Source: Roseiarcus sp963772555
GTDB lineage: Bacteria; Pseudomonadota; Alphaproteobacteria; Rhizobiales; Beijerinckiaceae
Direction of reading: 5' to 3'
Assembly (NCBI GenBank): GCA_963772555.1
Contig: CAVYXQ010000035.1
Coordinates: 1-64,000, forward strand
Length of the DNA stretch: 64,000 nucleotides
The notes under the pieces were generated by a model. The model searched no databases and had not been told where the DNA came from. It saw only the letters and a list, made by a program, of their open reading frames with translations. Position numbers and translations under genes: made by a program. How positions within the stretch are numbered: the first letter of the stretch is position 1; each line of letters opens with the position of its first letter. Positions 25,993 through 34,416 of this stretch are shown here, piece after piece.

Positions 25993-26186
25993 TAAACCGT
26001 CCCGGTAATTCGCACGAAACCTCTTCCGCTTATCATGGGAACGATTCTCCTCGAGAGTACGGCGGCAGCTTTCTCAACTCCTGAACGAGCCCTATGCTTT
26101 CAGCCCTTCCCGACTCGACCCACCCCGATCGCCTCGGACCAAAAGCATTGGGGTTGAGTAAAGTGCCCCGGTAACTGGTAATTCGC
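25992..26186 (+). repeat. Pair of imperfect direct repeats before the DnaJ-like gene
   Basis: GTAAACCGTCCCGGTAATTCGC at 25992-26013 resembles the segment at 26158-26186, which has the same ends but an internal insertion. The pair brackets about 145 bases of lower-GC DNA without a recognisable gene. It may mark the edge of a transferred segment carrying the DnaJ-like gene. Confidence 0.35.
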
Positions 26187-26228
26187 TTTTAGCGCCCATG
26201 TTCAAAACCGCACCTGCTCAGTCACGTT

Positions 26229-26774
26229 ATGGAAGCCTCTATGTTCACCGACTATTACGAAATCCTGGAAATCAGCCCGAACGCCAACTCGGAGACGATA
26301 GAGCGGATATTTCGCCATCTTGCTTTGCGCTACCATCCCGACAATCAGGACACCGGCGATCTGAACCGCTTCAGCGAAATCCTCACTGCCCATACTACGC
26401 TCAAAGATCCGGTCAAACGTGCGCAGTACGATATTCAGCATAAAGACCATTCGCGCTTCGACCGGAAATCGGCCGGGGAAGCCAGCGACAGTAAAGGCAG
26501 CGAACGGGATATCGACATTCAGGACAAGCTGCTGTCGATTCTTTATGTCAAACGCCGACAGAACATCAACGAACCCGGCATGACCGATTTCGAACTTGAA
26601 CGCTTGCTAGGCTGTCCGCCTGAGCATCTGGAGTTTCATCTCTGGTATATGAAAGAAAAAGGCTGGATAGGAAGACGCGAAGACGGCACGCTTGCGATCA
26701 CCGTAGAAGGCGTCGATCGCGCCAAGTCAGAAAATCATCGTGAGACGGCCAAATTACTGACGCAACAGAAGTAA
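26229..26774 (+). CDS. J-domain (DnaJ-like) protein with C-terminal winged-helix-like region
   Basis: A 181-residue protein. The J domain spans residues 5-70 (DYYEILEISPNANSE and the essential HPD in YHPDNQD), so it should stimulate an Hsp70 (DnaK) partner. Residues 95-165 look like a small winged-helix domain (DFELERLLGCPPEHLEFHLWYMKEKGWIGRRED, then TLAITVEGVD), similar to a DNA- or protein-binding reader. ATG 26241 (MFTDYYE) is an alternative start. Base composition is visibly less GC-rich and codon use more relaxed than neighbours, suggesting transfer. No G/F or zinc domain is present. Confidence 0.8.
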   Translation: MEASMFTDYYEILEISPNANSETIERIFRHLALRYHPDNQDTGDLNRFSEILTAHTTLKDPVKRAQYDIQHKDHSRFDRKSAGEASDSKGSERDIDIQDKLLSILYVKRRQNINEPGMTDFELERLLGCPPEHLEFHLWYMKEKGWIGRREDGTLAITVEGVDRAKSENHRETAKLLTQQK

Positions 26775-26810
26775 ATCCCATCGGGGGCGCGCCGGCGCGC
26801 CATCCCGCCC

Positions 26811-28625
26811 CTACTGCGCCGCCATGGCGGTCAGCGCGGCGGCGCCGGTCTCGAACTGCAGGCGGGCCAGGCGAGCATAGAGGCCGTTGGTGGCCAGCAG
26901 CGAGGCGTGGGTTCCCTCCTCGACGATGCAGCCGGCCTCGATGACGAGGATGCGGTGCGCATTGACGATCGTCGCCAGCCGGTGGGCGATGACCAGGGTC
27001 GTGCGGCCTTGCATCAGCGTCTCCAGCGCGCCCTGCACCAGCGTCTCGCTTTCGGCGTCGAGCGCCGAGGTCGCCTCGTCGAGAAGGAGGACGGGCGCGT
27101 CCTTGAGCAGCGCCCGGGCGATGGCGAGGCGCTGGCGCTCGCCGCCGGACAGCGTCACTCCGCGCTCGCCGATGAGGGTGTCGTAGCCCTGCGGCAGAGC
27201 CGAAATGAAACCGTCCGCCGCCGCCTGTTTGGCGGCCTCGACAATCGCCTCGCGGCTGGCGTTCGGCCTGCCGTACCCAATGTTGTCGGCGACGCTCGCG
27301 CCGAAGATGAAGGCGTCCTGCGGCACGAACGCGATCTCGGCGCGAAGCGCCTTGGGGTCGAGCCTGGCGATGTCGGCGCCGTCGAGCGTCACCTCGCCGC
27401 GCCCGGGATCGTAGAAGCGCAGCGCCAGTTGGAAGAGCGTCGACTTGCCCGAGCCGGAAGGGCCGACGATGGCGACGACTTCGCCCGGCGCGACGCGGAA
27501 GCTGACGTCACGAAGCGCGAGGTCCGCAGTTCGGCCGGGATAGGCGAAGTCGACCGAGCGGAAGGCGAGTTCGCCGCGGACCGGCTTCGCCAGCATGAGC
27601 GGCGCGGCCGGCGCGGCGATCAGCGGCTTGATCGCCATCAATTCGCCGATCCGGGCAGCCGCGCCCGCGGCCTGCGAGGTCTCGTTCCAGACCTCCGACA
27701 ATTGCCCCAGCGCACTCGCGCCGAACACCGCGTAGAGCACGAACTGCAGCAAGGTTCCGCCCGACATGCGCTGCGCGACGACTTCCTGCGCGCCGAGCCA
27801 GAGCACGACCACCACGCTGCCAAAGGCGAGAAAAAGCGCGGCAATGGTGACGATCCCGCGCGCCTGCGCCATGACGCGCGCCGCGTCATAGGCTTGGTAG
27901 GCCGCGTTGCGGTAGCGGCCGGCGGCGAACGCTTCGGCGACGAATGACTGCATGACCCGCACCGCCGACAGGCTCTCGGCGGCGAAAGCGGTCGCTTCGG
28001 CGAGCGTGTCTTGGGCCCGCCTCGATCGCTCGCGAACCGCGCGGCCTGCGGCGAAAAGCGGCAGCACGATGATCGGAATCGCCGCCAGCACATAAGCCGA
28101 GAGTTTCGGACTGGTCACTACCATCATCGAGACCGCGCCGACGAACATGAAGAGGTTGCGCAGCGCGATCGAGGCGGTCGAGCCGAAAGTCGCCTTGAGC
28201 TGGGTCGTATCCGCCGACAGGCGCGAGATGATCTCTCCGATCTTCTCGTTGTCGAAGAACGCCGGGTCGAGCCGGGTAAGATGGGCGAAGAGTTCGGCGC
28301 GCAGGTCGGCCACGATCCCTTCGCCCAGAGTCGTTACGAGATAGTAGCGGGCGCCGGAGGCGAGCGCGAGCACGGCGACGACCCCGATCATGGCGAGGAA
28401 ATAGCTCTGGATCAGGCTGGCGTTGGAATTCGTAAAGCCGAAGTCGACCATCCGGCGCACCGCCAGAGGAACGACGAGCGTCGCTGCCGAAGCGACCATG
28501 AGCGCAAGGAGCGCCGCGGCCATGCGTCCCCGGTGGGCGAGGGCATAGGGCAGCACCGCTTTGAGGGCGCCAAGCGGGACACGGCGCGGTCTTGCGCCGG
28601 CCTCGGGGGAGGACGACATGGTCAC
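26811..28625 (-). CDS. ABC exporter, fused permease and ATPase (MsbA/multidrug type)
   Basis: A 604-residue half-transporter. Residues 1-320 form the six-helix exporter domain, and residues 345-590 the nucleotide-binding domain with Walker A GPSGSGKST, signature LSGGERQRLAIARALL, Walker B VLLLDEATSALD and the H-loop IAHRLAT. It probably works as a homodimer exporting a lipid or hydrophobic compound; the substrate cannot be read from sequence. The start is a GTG at 28625 or, as likely, the ATG at 28619 (MSSSPEAGARP). It is divergent from rpmE and convergent with the DnaJ-like gene. Confidence 0.9.
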   Translation of the reverse strand: MTMSSSPEAGARPRRVPLGALKAVLPYALAHRGRMAAALLALMVASAATLVVPLAVRRMVDFGFTNSNASLIQSYFLAMIGVVAVLALASGARYYLVTTLGEGIVADLRAELFAHLTRLDPAFFDNEKIGEIISRLSADTTQLKATFGSTASIALRNLFMFVGAVSMMVVTSPKLSAYVLAAIPIIVLPLFAAGRAVRERSRRAQDTLAEATAFAAESLSAVRVMQSFVAEAFAAGRYRNAAYQAYDAARVMAQARGIVTIAALFLAFGSVVVVLWLGAQEVVAQRMSGGTLLQFVLYAVFGASALGQLSEVWNETSQAAGAAARIGELMAIKPLIAAPAAPLMLAKPVRGELAFRSVDFAYPGRTADLALRDVSFRVAPGEVVAIVGPSGSGKSTLFQLALRFYDPGRGEVTLDGADIARLDPKALRAEIAFVPQDAFIFGASVADNIGYGRPNASREAIVEAAKQAAADGFISALPQGYDTLIGERGVTLSGGERQRLAIARALLKDAPVLLLDEATSALDAESETLVQGALETLMQGRTTLVIAHRLATIVNAHRILVIEAGCIVEEGTHASLLATNGLYARLARLQFETGAAALTAMAAQ

Positions 28626-28699
28626 AGCGAAGCTCCGGGCTTTCCTCGGCTTTTAGGTCTTACGTTTCCGCCGAAATCAAGGCCGCCGCCTGCGGCCTA

Positions 28700-28729
28700 T
28701 TGCATCGGCGGCCCGTTGCGGAGTATAGC
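28700..28729 (+). promoter_or_regulatory. Candidate promoter for rpmE
   Basis: TTGCAT at 28700-28705 and TATAGC at 28724-28729 are separated by 18 bases and fit a housekeeping promoter. A start near 28736 would place the hairpin at 28741-28770 at the very beginning of the rpmE leader. Confidence 0.45.
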
Positions 28730-28740
28730 ATCGGCAGAGA

Positions 28741-28770
28741 AAGAGCCGCCGGGACCCCCGGTCGGCTCTT
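28741..28770 (+). promoter_or_regulatory. Strong hairpin in the rpmE leader
   Basis: AAGAGCCG at 28741-28748 pairs with CGGCTCTT at 28763-28770, and the stem is extended inward by CCGGG/CCCGG. This gives a stem of about 13 bp, followed by CGTTTATTG. The position, immediately after the candidate promoter and 27 bases before the rpmE ATG, suggests autogenous control or attenuation of ribosomal protein L31, or message stabilisation. It is not a known riboswitch class as far as I can tell. Confidence 0.45.
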
Positions 28771-28796
28771 CGTTTATTGCGCTCGAGACAACGACA

Positions 28797-29030
28797 ATGA
28801 AGCCCGACATCCACCCGAACTACCACATGATCAAGGTCGTCATGACAAACGGCGTCGAATTCACGACCCGTTCGACCTATGGCGAGGAGGGCGCGACGCT
28901 GCACCTCGACATCGACCCCAACACCCACCCGGCCTGGACCGGCGGCTCGCAGCAGCTCGTCGACCGCGGCGGCCGTCTGTCGCGCTTCAACAGCCGCTTC
29001 GGCGCCATCGGCATGAGCAGCAAGAAGTAG
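28797..29030 (+). CDS. rpmE: 50S ribosomal protein L31
   Basis: L31 (77 residues) begins MKPDIHPNYHMIKVVMTNG and contains D-x-x-T-H-P-A-W-T and GGRLSRFNSRFG, both family hallmarks. It lacks the CxxC zinc motif of the C+ form, so it is a zinc-independent (C-minus) L31 of the kind found in alphaproteobacteria. It is a single gene with its own candidate promoter and leader hairpin, divergent from the ABC exporter. Confidence 0.96.
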   Translation: MKPDIHPNYHMIKVVMTNGVEFTTRSTYGEEGATLHLDIDPNTHPAWTGGSQQLVDRGGRLSRFNSRFGAIGMSSKK

Positions 29031-29048
29031 GCGCGCGCCCCCTCATCC

Positions 29049-29137
29049 GGCCCTTCGGGCCACCTTCTCCCGCGGGCGGGAGAAGGGCGCGCTTCCCCTC
29101 TCCCGCGGGCGGGAGAGGGTGTCGCGCGCAGCGCGAC
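29049..29137. repeat. Cluster of palindromic repeat units (REP-like)
   Basis: Consecutive hairpins lie between two convergent genes: GGCCCTTCGGGCC at 29049-29061, a perfect 24-base palindromic unit at 29063-29086 (CCTTCTCCCGC and its complement), a near copy at 29096-29119 (CCCTCTCCCGC), and GTCGCGC/GCGCGAC at 29121-29137. The TCTCCCG...CGGGAGA core also occurs at 48344-48365. This is typical of dispersed extragenic palindromes and could also serve as a bidirectional terminator. Confidence 0.65.
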
Positions 29138-29157
29138 GGGTGAGGGCGTCCCGCACG

Positions 29158-30009
29158 CTAAACCCTCCTCACCGACGTCATCTCCCCGCCGCCGCCGGCG
29201 GAGATCCGCGCTCTCGCCTCGGCGAGCGGTTCGCTCACGACCTTCATATGCCAGCCGTTGGCGTGCAACAGCGTCAGCCGATCGCGCATGACGCCGACAT
29301 GCCCCTTCCAGAAGACCAGATCGCCGCGCTGAAGCAGCGCGGCGCGGTCGATGGCGACCGGTTCGCCCAACGCGGCTTCCATCATGTCGCTGTCGCGCGG
29401 AGCCGCGATCCCAGCCGCAGTCAGCGCCGTCTGCGCCAAGCCTGAGCAGTCGATCCCCTCCGACGTCCGCCCGCCCCACAAATAAGGCGTCTCGAGAAAG
29501 CGCTCGGCGACCGCGACGAAGTCCGGTTCGCCTGAGCCGGCGTCGGCGAGATGGCGCGCCCAGAGATGCAGGCCATCCGGCGTCACCGCGAAATCGCCCT
29601 CCTGCCGCACGATCGTCAGCCGCGCGCCGAGCGACAGCGCCATCCGGGGCGGCAGCTTGATGCTCGGACCCGGATAGGCATGGGTGCGCAGCGCCGCGAC
29701 CCGATGCGTCGGCTCGGCCGGCGCCCCGAGCGCAGCCTGCGGGAGATAGCCGACATAAAGATCGCGCTCGAGCTGCGCCCAGGCCCAGCCCTCGGCCTCG
29801 TCGTAGACCGTGACGGCCTCGCCGAAGAGCGCCTCTGTCTCCAGCGGCGCGTCGGGTTCAGGTGACCGCCGCAGCGGCGCGCTCGCTTCGATGATTTGCA
29901 TCGCCCGCCCGGGCGTATAGCGCGGGGCTCTTACGACGGCGCTGAGATGCGCCGCAGCCAGGTCAGGACGGGCCGGCGTCAAGCGCCGATCGAACGGTGG
30001 GGCGAACAT
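29158..30009 (-). CDS. NlpC/P60 family cell-wall peptidase
   Basis: A 283-residue peptidoglycan endopeptidase-like protein. Residues about 40-160 contain two SH3-like modules (LFGEAVTVYDEAEGWAWAQ is the first). The NlpC/P60 domain follows with catalytic Cys in GIDCSGLAQTAL near residue 185, His in KGHVGVM near 236, and a third polar residue near LLHANG. It likely cleaves D-Glu to diaminopimelate bonds. No signal peptide is obvious at the N-terminus; alphaproteobacterial members commonly lack one. It converges with rpmE across the palindromic repeats. Confidence 0.88.
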   Translation of the reverse strand: MFAPPFDRRLTPARPDLAAAHLSAVVRAPRYTPGRAMQIIEASAPLRRSPEPDAPLETEALFGEAVTVYDEAEGWAWAQLERDLYVGYLPQAALGAPAEPTHRVAALRTHAYPGPSIKLPPRMALSLGARLTIVRQEGDFAVTPDGLHLWARHLADAGSGEPDFVAVAERFLETPYLWGGRTSEGIDCSGLAQTALTAAGIAAPRDSDMMEAALGEPVAIDRAALLQRGDLVFWKGHVGVMRDRLTLLHANGWHMKVVSEPLAEARARISAGGGGEMTSVRRV

Positions 30010-30119
30010 GAGCCTGGCTAGCAGGATTCGCGCATCCAGTCGCCGGTCCCGTCTGGGTCGCCCGGCTAGCCGGGGCTAGCCGGGCAAGAACATTTCCATC
30101 GGCGCAAGCGAACGATACA

Positions 30120-31817
30120 ATGCCCACGATGACCGCCCTGCCGCACGACCGACAAGACAACTTCCGCGCCCCGCTCGACCCTTACGGCGCCGTGACGCAC
30201 GAGGTGTTCAACCAGCCGATCGAGCTCGCGAACTACAACCTCTATGATTCCGACGCAGCGCTGAAAGAGGCGGTGCAGCGCGAAGGCGCGGCCTGGGCTG
30301 GAGACAGTCTCGAGGCGTTCGGCGCCAGGGCCGGGTCGGCCGAATACCTGGAGTTCGGCGCGCTCGCCAACAAGCACCCACCCGAACTCGACACGCACGA
30401 CCGCTACGGGCGTCGCATCGACCTGGTGCGCTTTCACCCGTCCTATCACGCGCTGATGAAGGTCGCCATCGAAGAGGGGATTCATTCGTCGCCTTGGACC
30501 GACCCCGGCGAAGCCGCCCACGTCGCCCGCACGGCGCGCTCCTACATGCAGACCCAGGTCGAGGCCGGGCACGGCTGCCCGATCACCATGACCTTCGCCT
30601 CCGTCCCCGCCTTGAAGTCCCAGCCCGACCTTGCCGCGGAATGGCTGCCGAAGATCGAGGCGCGCGTCTACGACCCGCGCAACGTGCCTGTCGACCAGAA
30701 GCAGGGCGTGACGATCGGCATGGCGATGACGGAGAAGCAGGGCGGTTCGGACGTCCGCGCCAACACGACGCGCGCCATTCCGGCCGGCGCGGAGGGTCCA
30801 GGCAAGGCCTATGAGCTCGTCGGCCACAAGTTCTTTGTCTCGGCGCCGATGTGCGACGCCTTTCTTGCGCTTGCCCAGGCGCCCGGAGGCCTCTCCTGTT
30901 TCCTCGTGCCGCGTTGGCGGCCGGACGGGACGAAGAACCCGCTGCAAATCGTGCGCCTGAAGCGCAAGATGGGCAACGTCTCCAACGCCTCGAGCGAGAC
31001 CGAGCTGCGCGGCGCGCTCGGCTGGATGGTCGGGCCGGAAGGCCGCGGCGTCGCCACCATCATCGAAATGGTGGCGATGACCCGCTTCGACTGCATGATC
31101 GGCTCGTCGGCCGGCATGCGCATGGCGGTTTCCCAGGCGATCGACCACTGCCGCCAGCGCAAGGCCTTCGGCGCTTTACTGATCGATCAGCCGATCATGA
31201 CCGCGGTGCTCGCCGATCTCGCGATCGAAGCCGAAGCGGCGATTGCGCTCACGATGCGGATCGCCCGCGCCCTCGACCATCGCGAAGACGCGCATGAAGA
31301 CGCGCTGGTCCGGCTCGGCACGGCGATCGGCAAGTACTGGATCTGCAAGCGGGCCCCCGGCCACGCCTATGAGGCGCTCGAATGCATCGGCGGCTCGGGG
31401 GTGATGGAGGATTCGCCGATGCCGCGCCTCTACCGCGAGGCGCCGGTCAACGCGATCTGGGAGGGCAGCGGCAACGTCCAGTGCCTCGACATCGCCCGGG
31501 CGGTGCAGCGCTCGCCGCAGACGCTGGAAGCTTATTTCGCCGAGATCAGCGCGGCCAGGAGCGACAGCCCGGCGCTCGACGCGCACGTCGCGGCGCTCAA
31601 GGACGAGGCGCGCGATCTTTCCGACTTCGAGAGCCGCGCCCGCGACCTCTGCGACCGGCTGGCCGTCGGCCTTCAGGCCGCGGCGCTCATCCGCGCCGCC
31701 TCGCCGGTCGCCGAGGCCTTCTGCCGCTCGCGTCTCGAGGCGCGCGGCGCGCACCATTACGGCGCGCTGACCAGGGTCGATTGCAAGGCGATCGTCAAGC
31801 GCGCCGCCCCGCGGTAA
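30120..31817 (+). CDS. aidB: AidB-type acyl-CoA dehydrogenase-like flavoprotein
   Basis: A 565-residue homologue of AidB, the FAD protein of the adaptive response to DNA alkylation. The N-terminal EVFNQPIELANYNLYDSD and LANKHPPELDTHDRYGRR are close to E. coli AidB, followed by CPITMTFASVPAL, GMAMTEKQGGSDVR, and the C-terminal ECIGGSGVMEDSPMPRLYREAPVNAIWEGSGNV with the FAD-contacting IWEGSGN. No ada or alk gene is nearby. GGCTAGCCGG is repeated twice about 45 bases upstream (30063-30083), which may be part of its control region. Confidence 0.9.
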   Translation: MPTMTALPHDRQDNFRAPLDPYGAVTHEVFNQPIELANYNLYDSDAALKEAVQREGAAWAGDSLEAFGARAGSAEYLEFGALANKHPPELDTHDRYGRRIDLVRFHPSYHALMKVAIEEGIHSSPWTDPGEAAHVARTARSYMQTQVEAGHGCPITMTFASVPALKSQPDLAAEWLPKIEARVYDPRNVPVDQKQGVTIGMAMTEKQGGSDVRANTTRAIPAGAEGPGKAYELVGHKFFVSAPMCDAFLALAQAPGGLSCFLVPRWRPDGTKNPLQIVRLKRKMGNVSNASSETELRGALGWMVGPEGRGVATIIEMVAMTRFDCMIGSSAGMRMAVSQAIDHCRQRKAFGALLIDQPIMTAVLADLAIEAEAAIALTMRIARALDHREDAHEDALVRLGTAIGKYWICKRAPGHAYEALECIGGSGVMEDSPMPRLYREAPVNAIWEGSGNVQCLDIARAVQRSPQTLEAYFAEISAARSDSPALDAHVAALKDEARDLSDFESRARDLCDRLAVGLQAAALIRAASPVAEAFCRSRLEARGAHHYGALTRVDCKAIVKRAAPR

Positions 31818-31883
31818 TCCCCCTCTTCAATGGCGCCGCACAATAACTCAACTATCGTGTTAAATACTCAAAAAGGGGAGCCG

Positions 31884-31915
31884 CAAAGTGACAAAGTGAC
31901 AAAGTGACAGGTTTT
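31884..31915. repeat. Three tandem CAAAGTGA units plus a dispersed 15-mer
   Basis: CAAAGTGA occurs three times in tandem at 31884-31907. The overlapping 15-base segment AAAGTGACAGGTTTT (31901-31915) is found again as an exact reverse complement at 50399-50413. The surrounding 31818-32014 is an AT-richer intergenic region without a gene. Confidence 0.5.
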
Positions 31916-32014
31916 GAGGCCTAAGCCGCTGAAAAGGCGGAGTCGTCGCCAATGCTCGAGCTTGGCGGCGACCGGGACCGCCGAACCTCGCATTGGCGCC
32001 GAACGGCGCGCGAG

Positions 32015-32632
32015 TCACATCGGCGGAACCAGCCCGTTCTTGCCGACCAGGACGCGCCCGGCGGTGATCGAGCCGTCGTCCTGTCGCCGTCCGAAGGCGA
32101 TGATCGCCGCGCCGGCCTTGAGGTCGGCCCGCGCGCCAGGCTCGAAGCTGACGATCGGCGCTTTGGGATCGACGTCGATCGTCTGTTCGCCGCCCTTGTA
32201 GCTCACTGTGAGTTTCGCGCCGTCGGCCGTGCCGACGCGCGCCGTGATCGCCCCGTTTGTCATCGTGCTGCCGGGCGCCAGATCGAACGGCCGGTGCCCT
32301 TCGCCCACGCCTCTTTGGGCTTCGGGAAAGATATGCACCTCCATGGCGCGCAGGTCTCCGCCCTTGGCGGGCAGCGCCGCCACGCCGATGAAGTCGCCCG
32401 GCTTGACATCGGCAAGCGTGGCGGGAACGACCAGCGTGACGGTCGCCTTGTCGGTTAGGCGCACTGTCCGCTCCTCAGCCGCCCGCGTGCGGACGGCCAG
32501 GCTTGCGCCGTCCGCCGACACGCTCTCGATCGTCGCGCGGACGATGGCAGGCGGGGCGTTCTGCCCGACCGCGTTCCCGGCCGTCAGGGATAAAAAGCCA
32601 AAGGCAAGAAGAGCGAGGCGAAGCGGCGTCAT
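32015..32632 (-). CDS. Exported protein of unknown function
   Basis: A 205-residue protein with a signal peptide (MTPLRLALLAFGFLSLTAG...VGQ). The mature part is made of beta-strand-rich segments: IVRATIESVSADGASLAVRTR, VKPGDFIGVAALPAKGGDLRAMEVHIFPE, then a second similar unit (ITARVGTADGAKLTVSYKGGEQTIDVD, with LKAGAAIIAFGRRQDDGSITAGRVLVG). This pattern resembles exported OB-fold-like (DUF5666-type) proteins. I do not know its function. It is 86 bases beyond the pheA stop on the same strand and may be cotranscribed or independent. Confidence 0.65.
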   Translation of the reverse strand: MTPLRLALLAFGFLSLTAGNAVGQNAPPAIVRATIESVSADGASLAVRTRAAEERTVRLTDKATVTLVVPATLADVKPGDFIGVAALPAKGGDLRAMEVHIFPEAQRGVGEGHRPFDLAPGSTMTNGAITARVGTADGAKLTVSYKGGEQTIDVDPKAPIVSFEPGARADLKAGAAIIAFGRRQDDGSITAGRVLVGKNGLVPPM

Positions 32633-32718
32633 CGGAGCCTCCCGAAAAGCTTTGAGCTCGGAGCCCGCGCGCGAGCGTATTCAAAGCGCGAGGGGCGGGC
32701 AACCGCCCTTCGCCCCGC

Positions 32719-33576
32719 CTACCGCCCGTTCTGCGTCTCGATGCGGAACGGATGCGCGGGATAGACGCCGAGGATGCGCAATTCGCGCGAGAAGAACTCG
32801 AGTTCCTCCAGCGCGCGTTTGACGGGCGGATCGTCGGGGTGGCCGTCGACGTCGGAGAGGAACTGGGTGGCGGCGAATTCGCCGCCCTCCATATAACTCT
32901 CGAGTTTCGTCATGTTGACGCCGTTGGTCGCGAAACCGCCGAGCGCCTTGTAGAGCGCGGCGGGCACATTGCGGACGCGGAAGACAAACGTTGTCACCAC
33001 CGGCCCGTTGCCCTGCGGCGCCCAGCGCGCCTCCTTCGACAGCACGACGAAACGGGTTGTATTGTTCGTCTCGTCCTCTACGTCGGAAACCAGCGACTGG
33101 AGGCCGTAGATCTGTCCGGCGAGCCGGGTCGCGAGCGAGGCGCGGCTCCGATCGCCCCATTCGGCCACCTCGCGCGCCGAGCCGGCGGTGTCGCTGGCGA
33201 CCACCGGCTTCAGCGCATGCCTGCGGATGATGTTGCGGCACTGCCCAAGCGCATGGACGTGGCTGTGGACTGTTCTCAGCTCCTCGATCCGCGCGCCCTG
33301 GACCGCCAGCAGCTGGAAGTGGATGGGCAGGAAGGTCTCGCCCACGATATGCAATCCGGAAGCCGGCAGGAGCGCGTGAATGTCCGCCACCCGCCCGGCG
33401 ATCGAGTTTTCGATCGGGATCATGCCGAGGTGCGCCGAGCCGTCCTGGAGCGCCGCAAACGCGTCTTCGAACGTCGCGCAGGGCAGCGGCTCCATGTCAG
33501 GATAATTGTCGACGCAGGCGATATGCGAATTGGCCCCCGGTTCGCCCTGATAGGCGATGAATCGCGTCTCGGTCAT
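32719..33576 (-). CDS. pheA: Prephenate dehydratase
   Basis: A 285-residue monofunctional prephenate dehydratase (phenylalanine synthesis; prephenate to phenylpyruvate). The catalytic domain spans residues 5-185 with YQGEPGANSH, GMIPIENSIAGRV and the N-T-T-R-F motif (ETNNTTRFVVL) near residue 172. The C-terminal ACT domain senses phenylalanine (NMTKLESYMEGGEF replaces the common L-T-K-I-E-S-R-P form). There is no chorismate mutase domain. The ATG overlaps the kdsB stop (ATGA), so the pair is translationally coupled. Confidence 0.95.
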   Translation of the reverse strand: MTETRFIAYQGEPGANSHIACVDNYPDMEPLPCATFEDAFAALQDGSAHLGMIPIENSIAGRVADIHALLPASGLHIVGETFLPIHFQLLAVQGARIEELRTVHSHVHALGQCRNIIRRHALKPVVASDTAGSAREVAEWGDRSRASLATRLAGQIYGLQSLVSDVEDETNNTTRFVVLSKEARWAPQGNGPVVTTFVFRVRNVPAALYKALGGFATNGVNMTKLESYMEGGEFAATQFLSDVDGHPDDPPVKRALEELEFFSRELRILGVYPAHPFRIETQNGR

Positions 33577-34316
33577 CCGCCAGTCCTCGGGGCCAGCAGC
33601 GCCCGCGCCCGCTCCAGTTCCTCGGCCGTGTCGACGCCGAGCGGCGCCAGGTCGACGAGCGCGATGTCGATGCGCATCCCGGCCTCGAGCGCCCTCAACT
33701 GCTCGAGGCGCTCGCGCCGCTCGAGCGGCGAGGGCGGCGCCGAGACAAACCGCCGCAGCGCGTCGCGCCGGTAAGCGTAGAGGCCGATATGGTGCAAGAG
33801 GTCGCCCTCGCCCCAGGGCGCTCGGGCGCGAGTGAAATAGAGCGCCCTCAGCCGGCCGGGCGCGATCTCGGTCCCGATCGCCTTGACGACGTTCGGATCG
33901 TCCATTTCTGCAGTCCGCCGGATCGGCGTCGCGAGGGTGGCGATGTCCACCTGCCCGTCAAGGAGCGGCGCGAGGCAGGCCCGCAGGGCTGCGCCCCCAA
34001 GGGTCGGCAGGTCTCCCTGCACGTTCACCACGACATCATAATCGCCGGCCGGATCGATCCGGTCGAGCGCCTCATGGATGCGGTCCGAGCCGGATTGATG
34101 CTCCCGGCTGGTCAAGACCGCGTGTCCGCCAACCGACTTGACGGCCTCGACGATTTTCGGTTCGTCGGTCGCGACGAAAACGGGGCCGATTTCCGACTCG
34201 GTCGCGCGGCGCCAGACATGGACGATCATCGGCTCGCCGCAAATGTCTGCGAGCGGCTTGCCGGGCAGGCGGGTCGAGGCCATGCGCGCGGGAATGAGGA
34301 CGACCGGTCGAACCAT
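33573..34316 (-). CDS. kdsB: 3-deoxy-manno-octulosonate cytidylyltransferase
   Basis: KdsB (247 residues) activates Kdo as CMP-Kdo for lipopolysaccharide assembly. It shows IPARMASTRLPGKPLADI at the N-terminus (CTP-binding loop), NVQGDLPTL near residue 99, and HIGLYAYRRDALRRFV near residue 178. It is followed directly by pheA, an arrangement common in Rhizobiales genomes, and is divergent from the cytochrome c gene, with about 100 bases between. Confidence 0.95.
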   Translation of the reverse strand: MVRPVVLIPARMASTRLPGKPLADICGEPMIVHVWRRATESEIGPVFVATDEPKIVEAVKSVGGHAVLTSREHQSGSDRIHEALDRIDPAGDYDVVVNVQGDLPTLGGAALRACLAPLLDGQVDIATLATPIRRTAEMDDPNVVKAIGTEIAPGRLRALYFTRARAPWGEGDLLHHIGLYAYRRDALRRFVSAPPSPLERRERLEQLRALEAGMRIDIALVDLAPLGVDTAEELERARALLAPRTGG

Positions 34317-34416
34317 GAGTGCTTTGGCGAAAAGCCTTAGGGGGATTGCGGGCTTATACGTGTTGCCAAGTCCGGCGCAAAGCGGCTAATCAACCCGAGG
34401 CTTGGAGCGACGCGCG

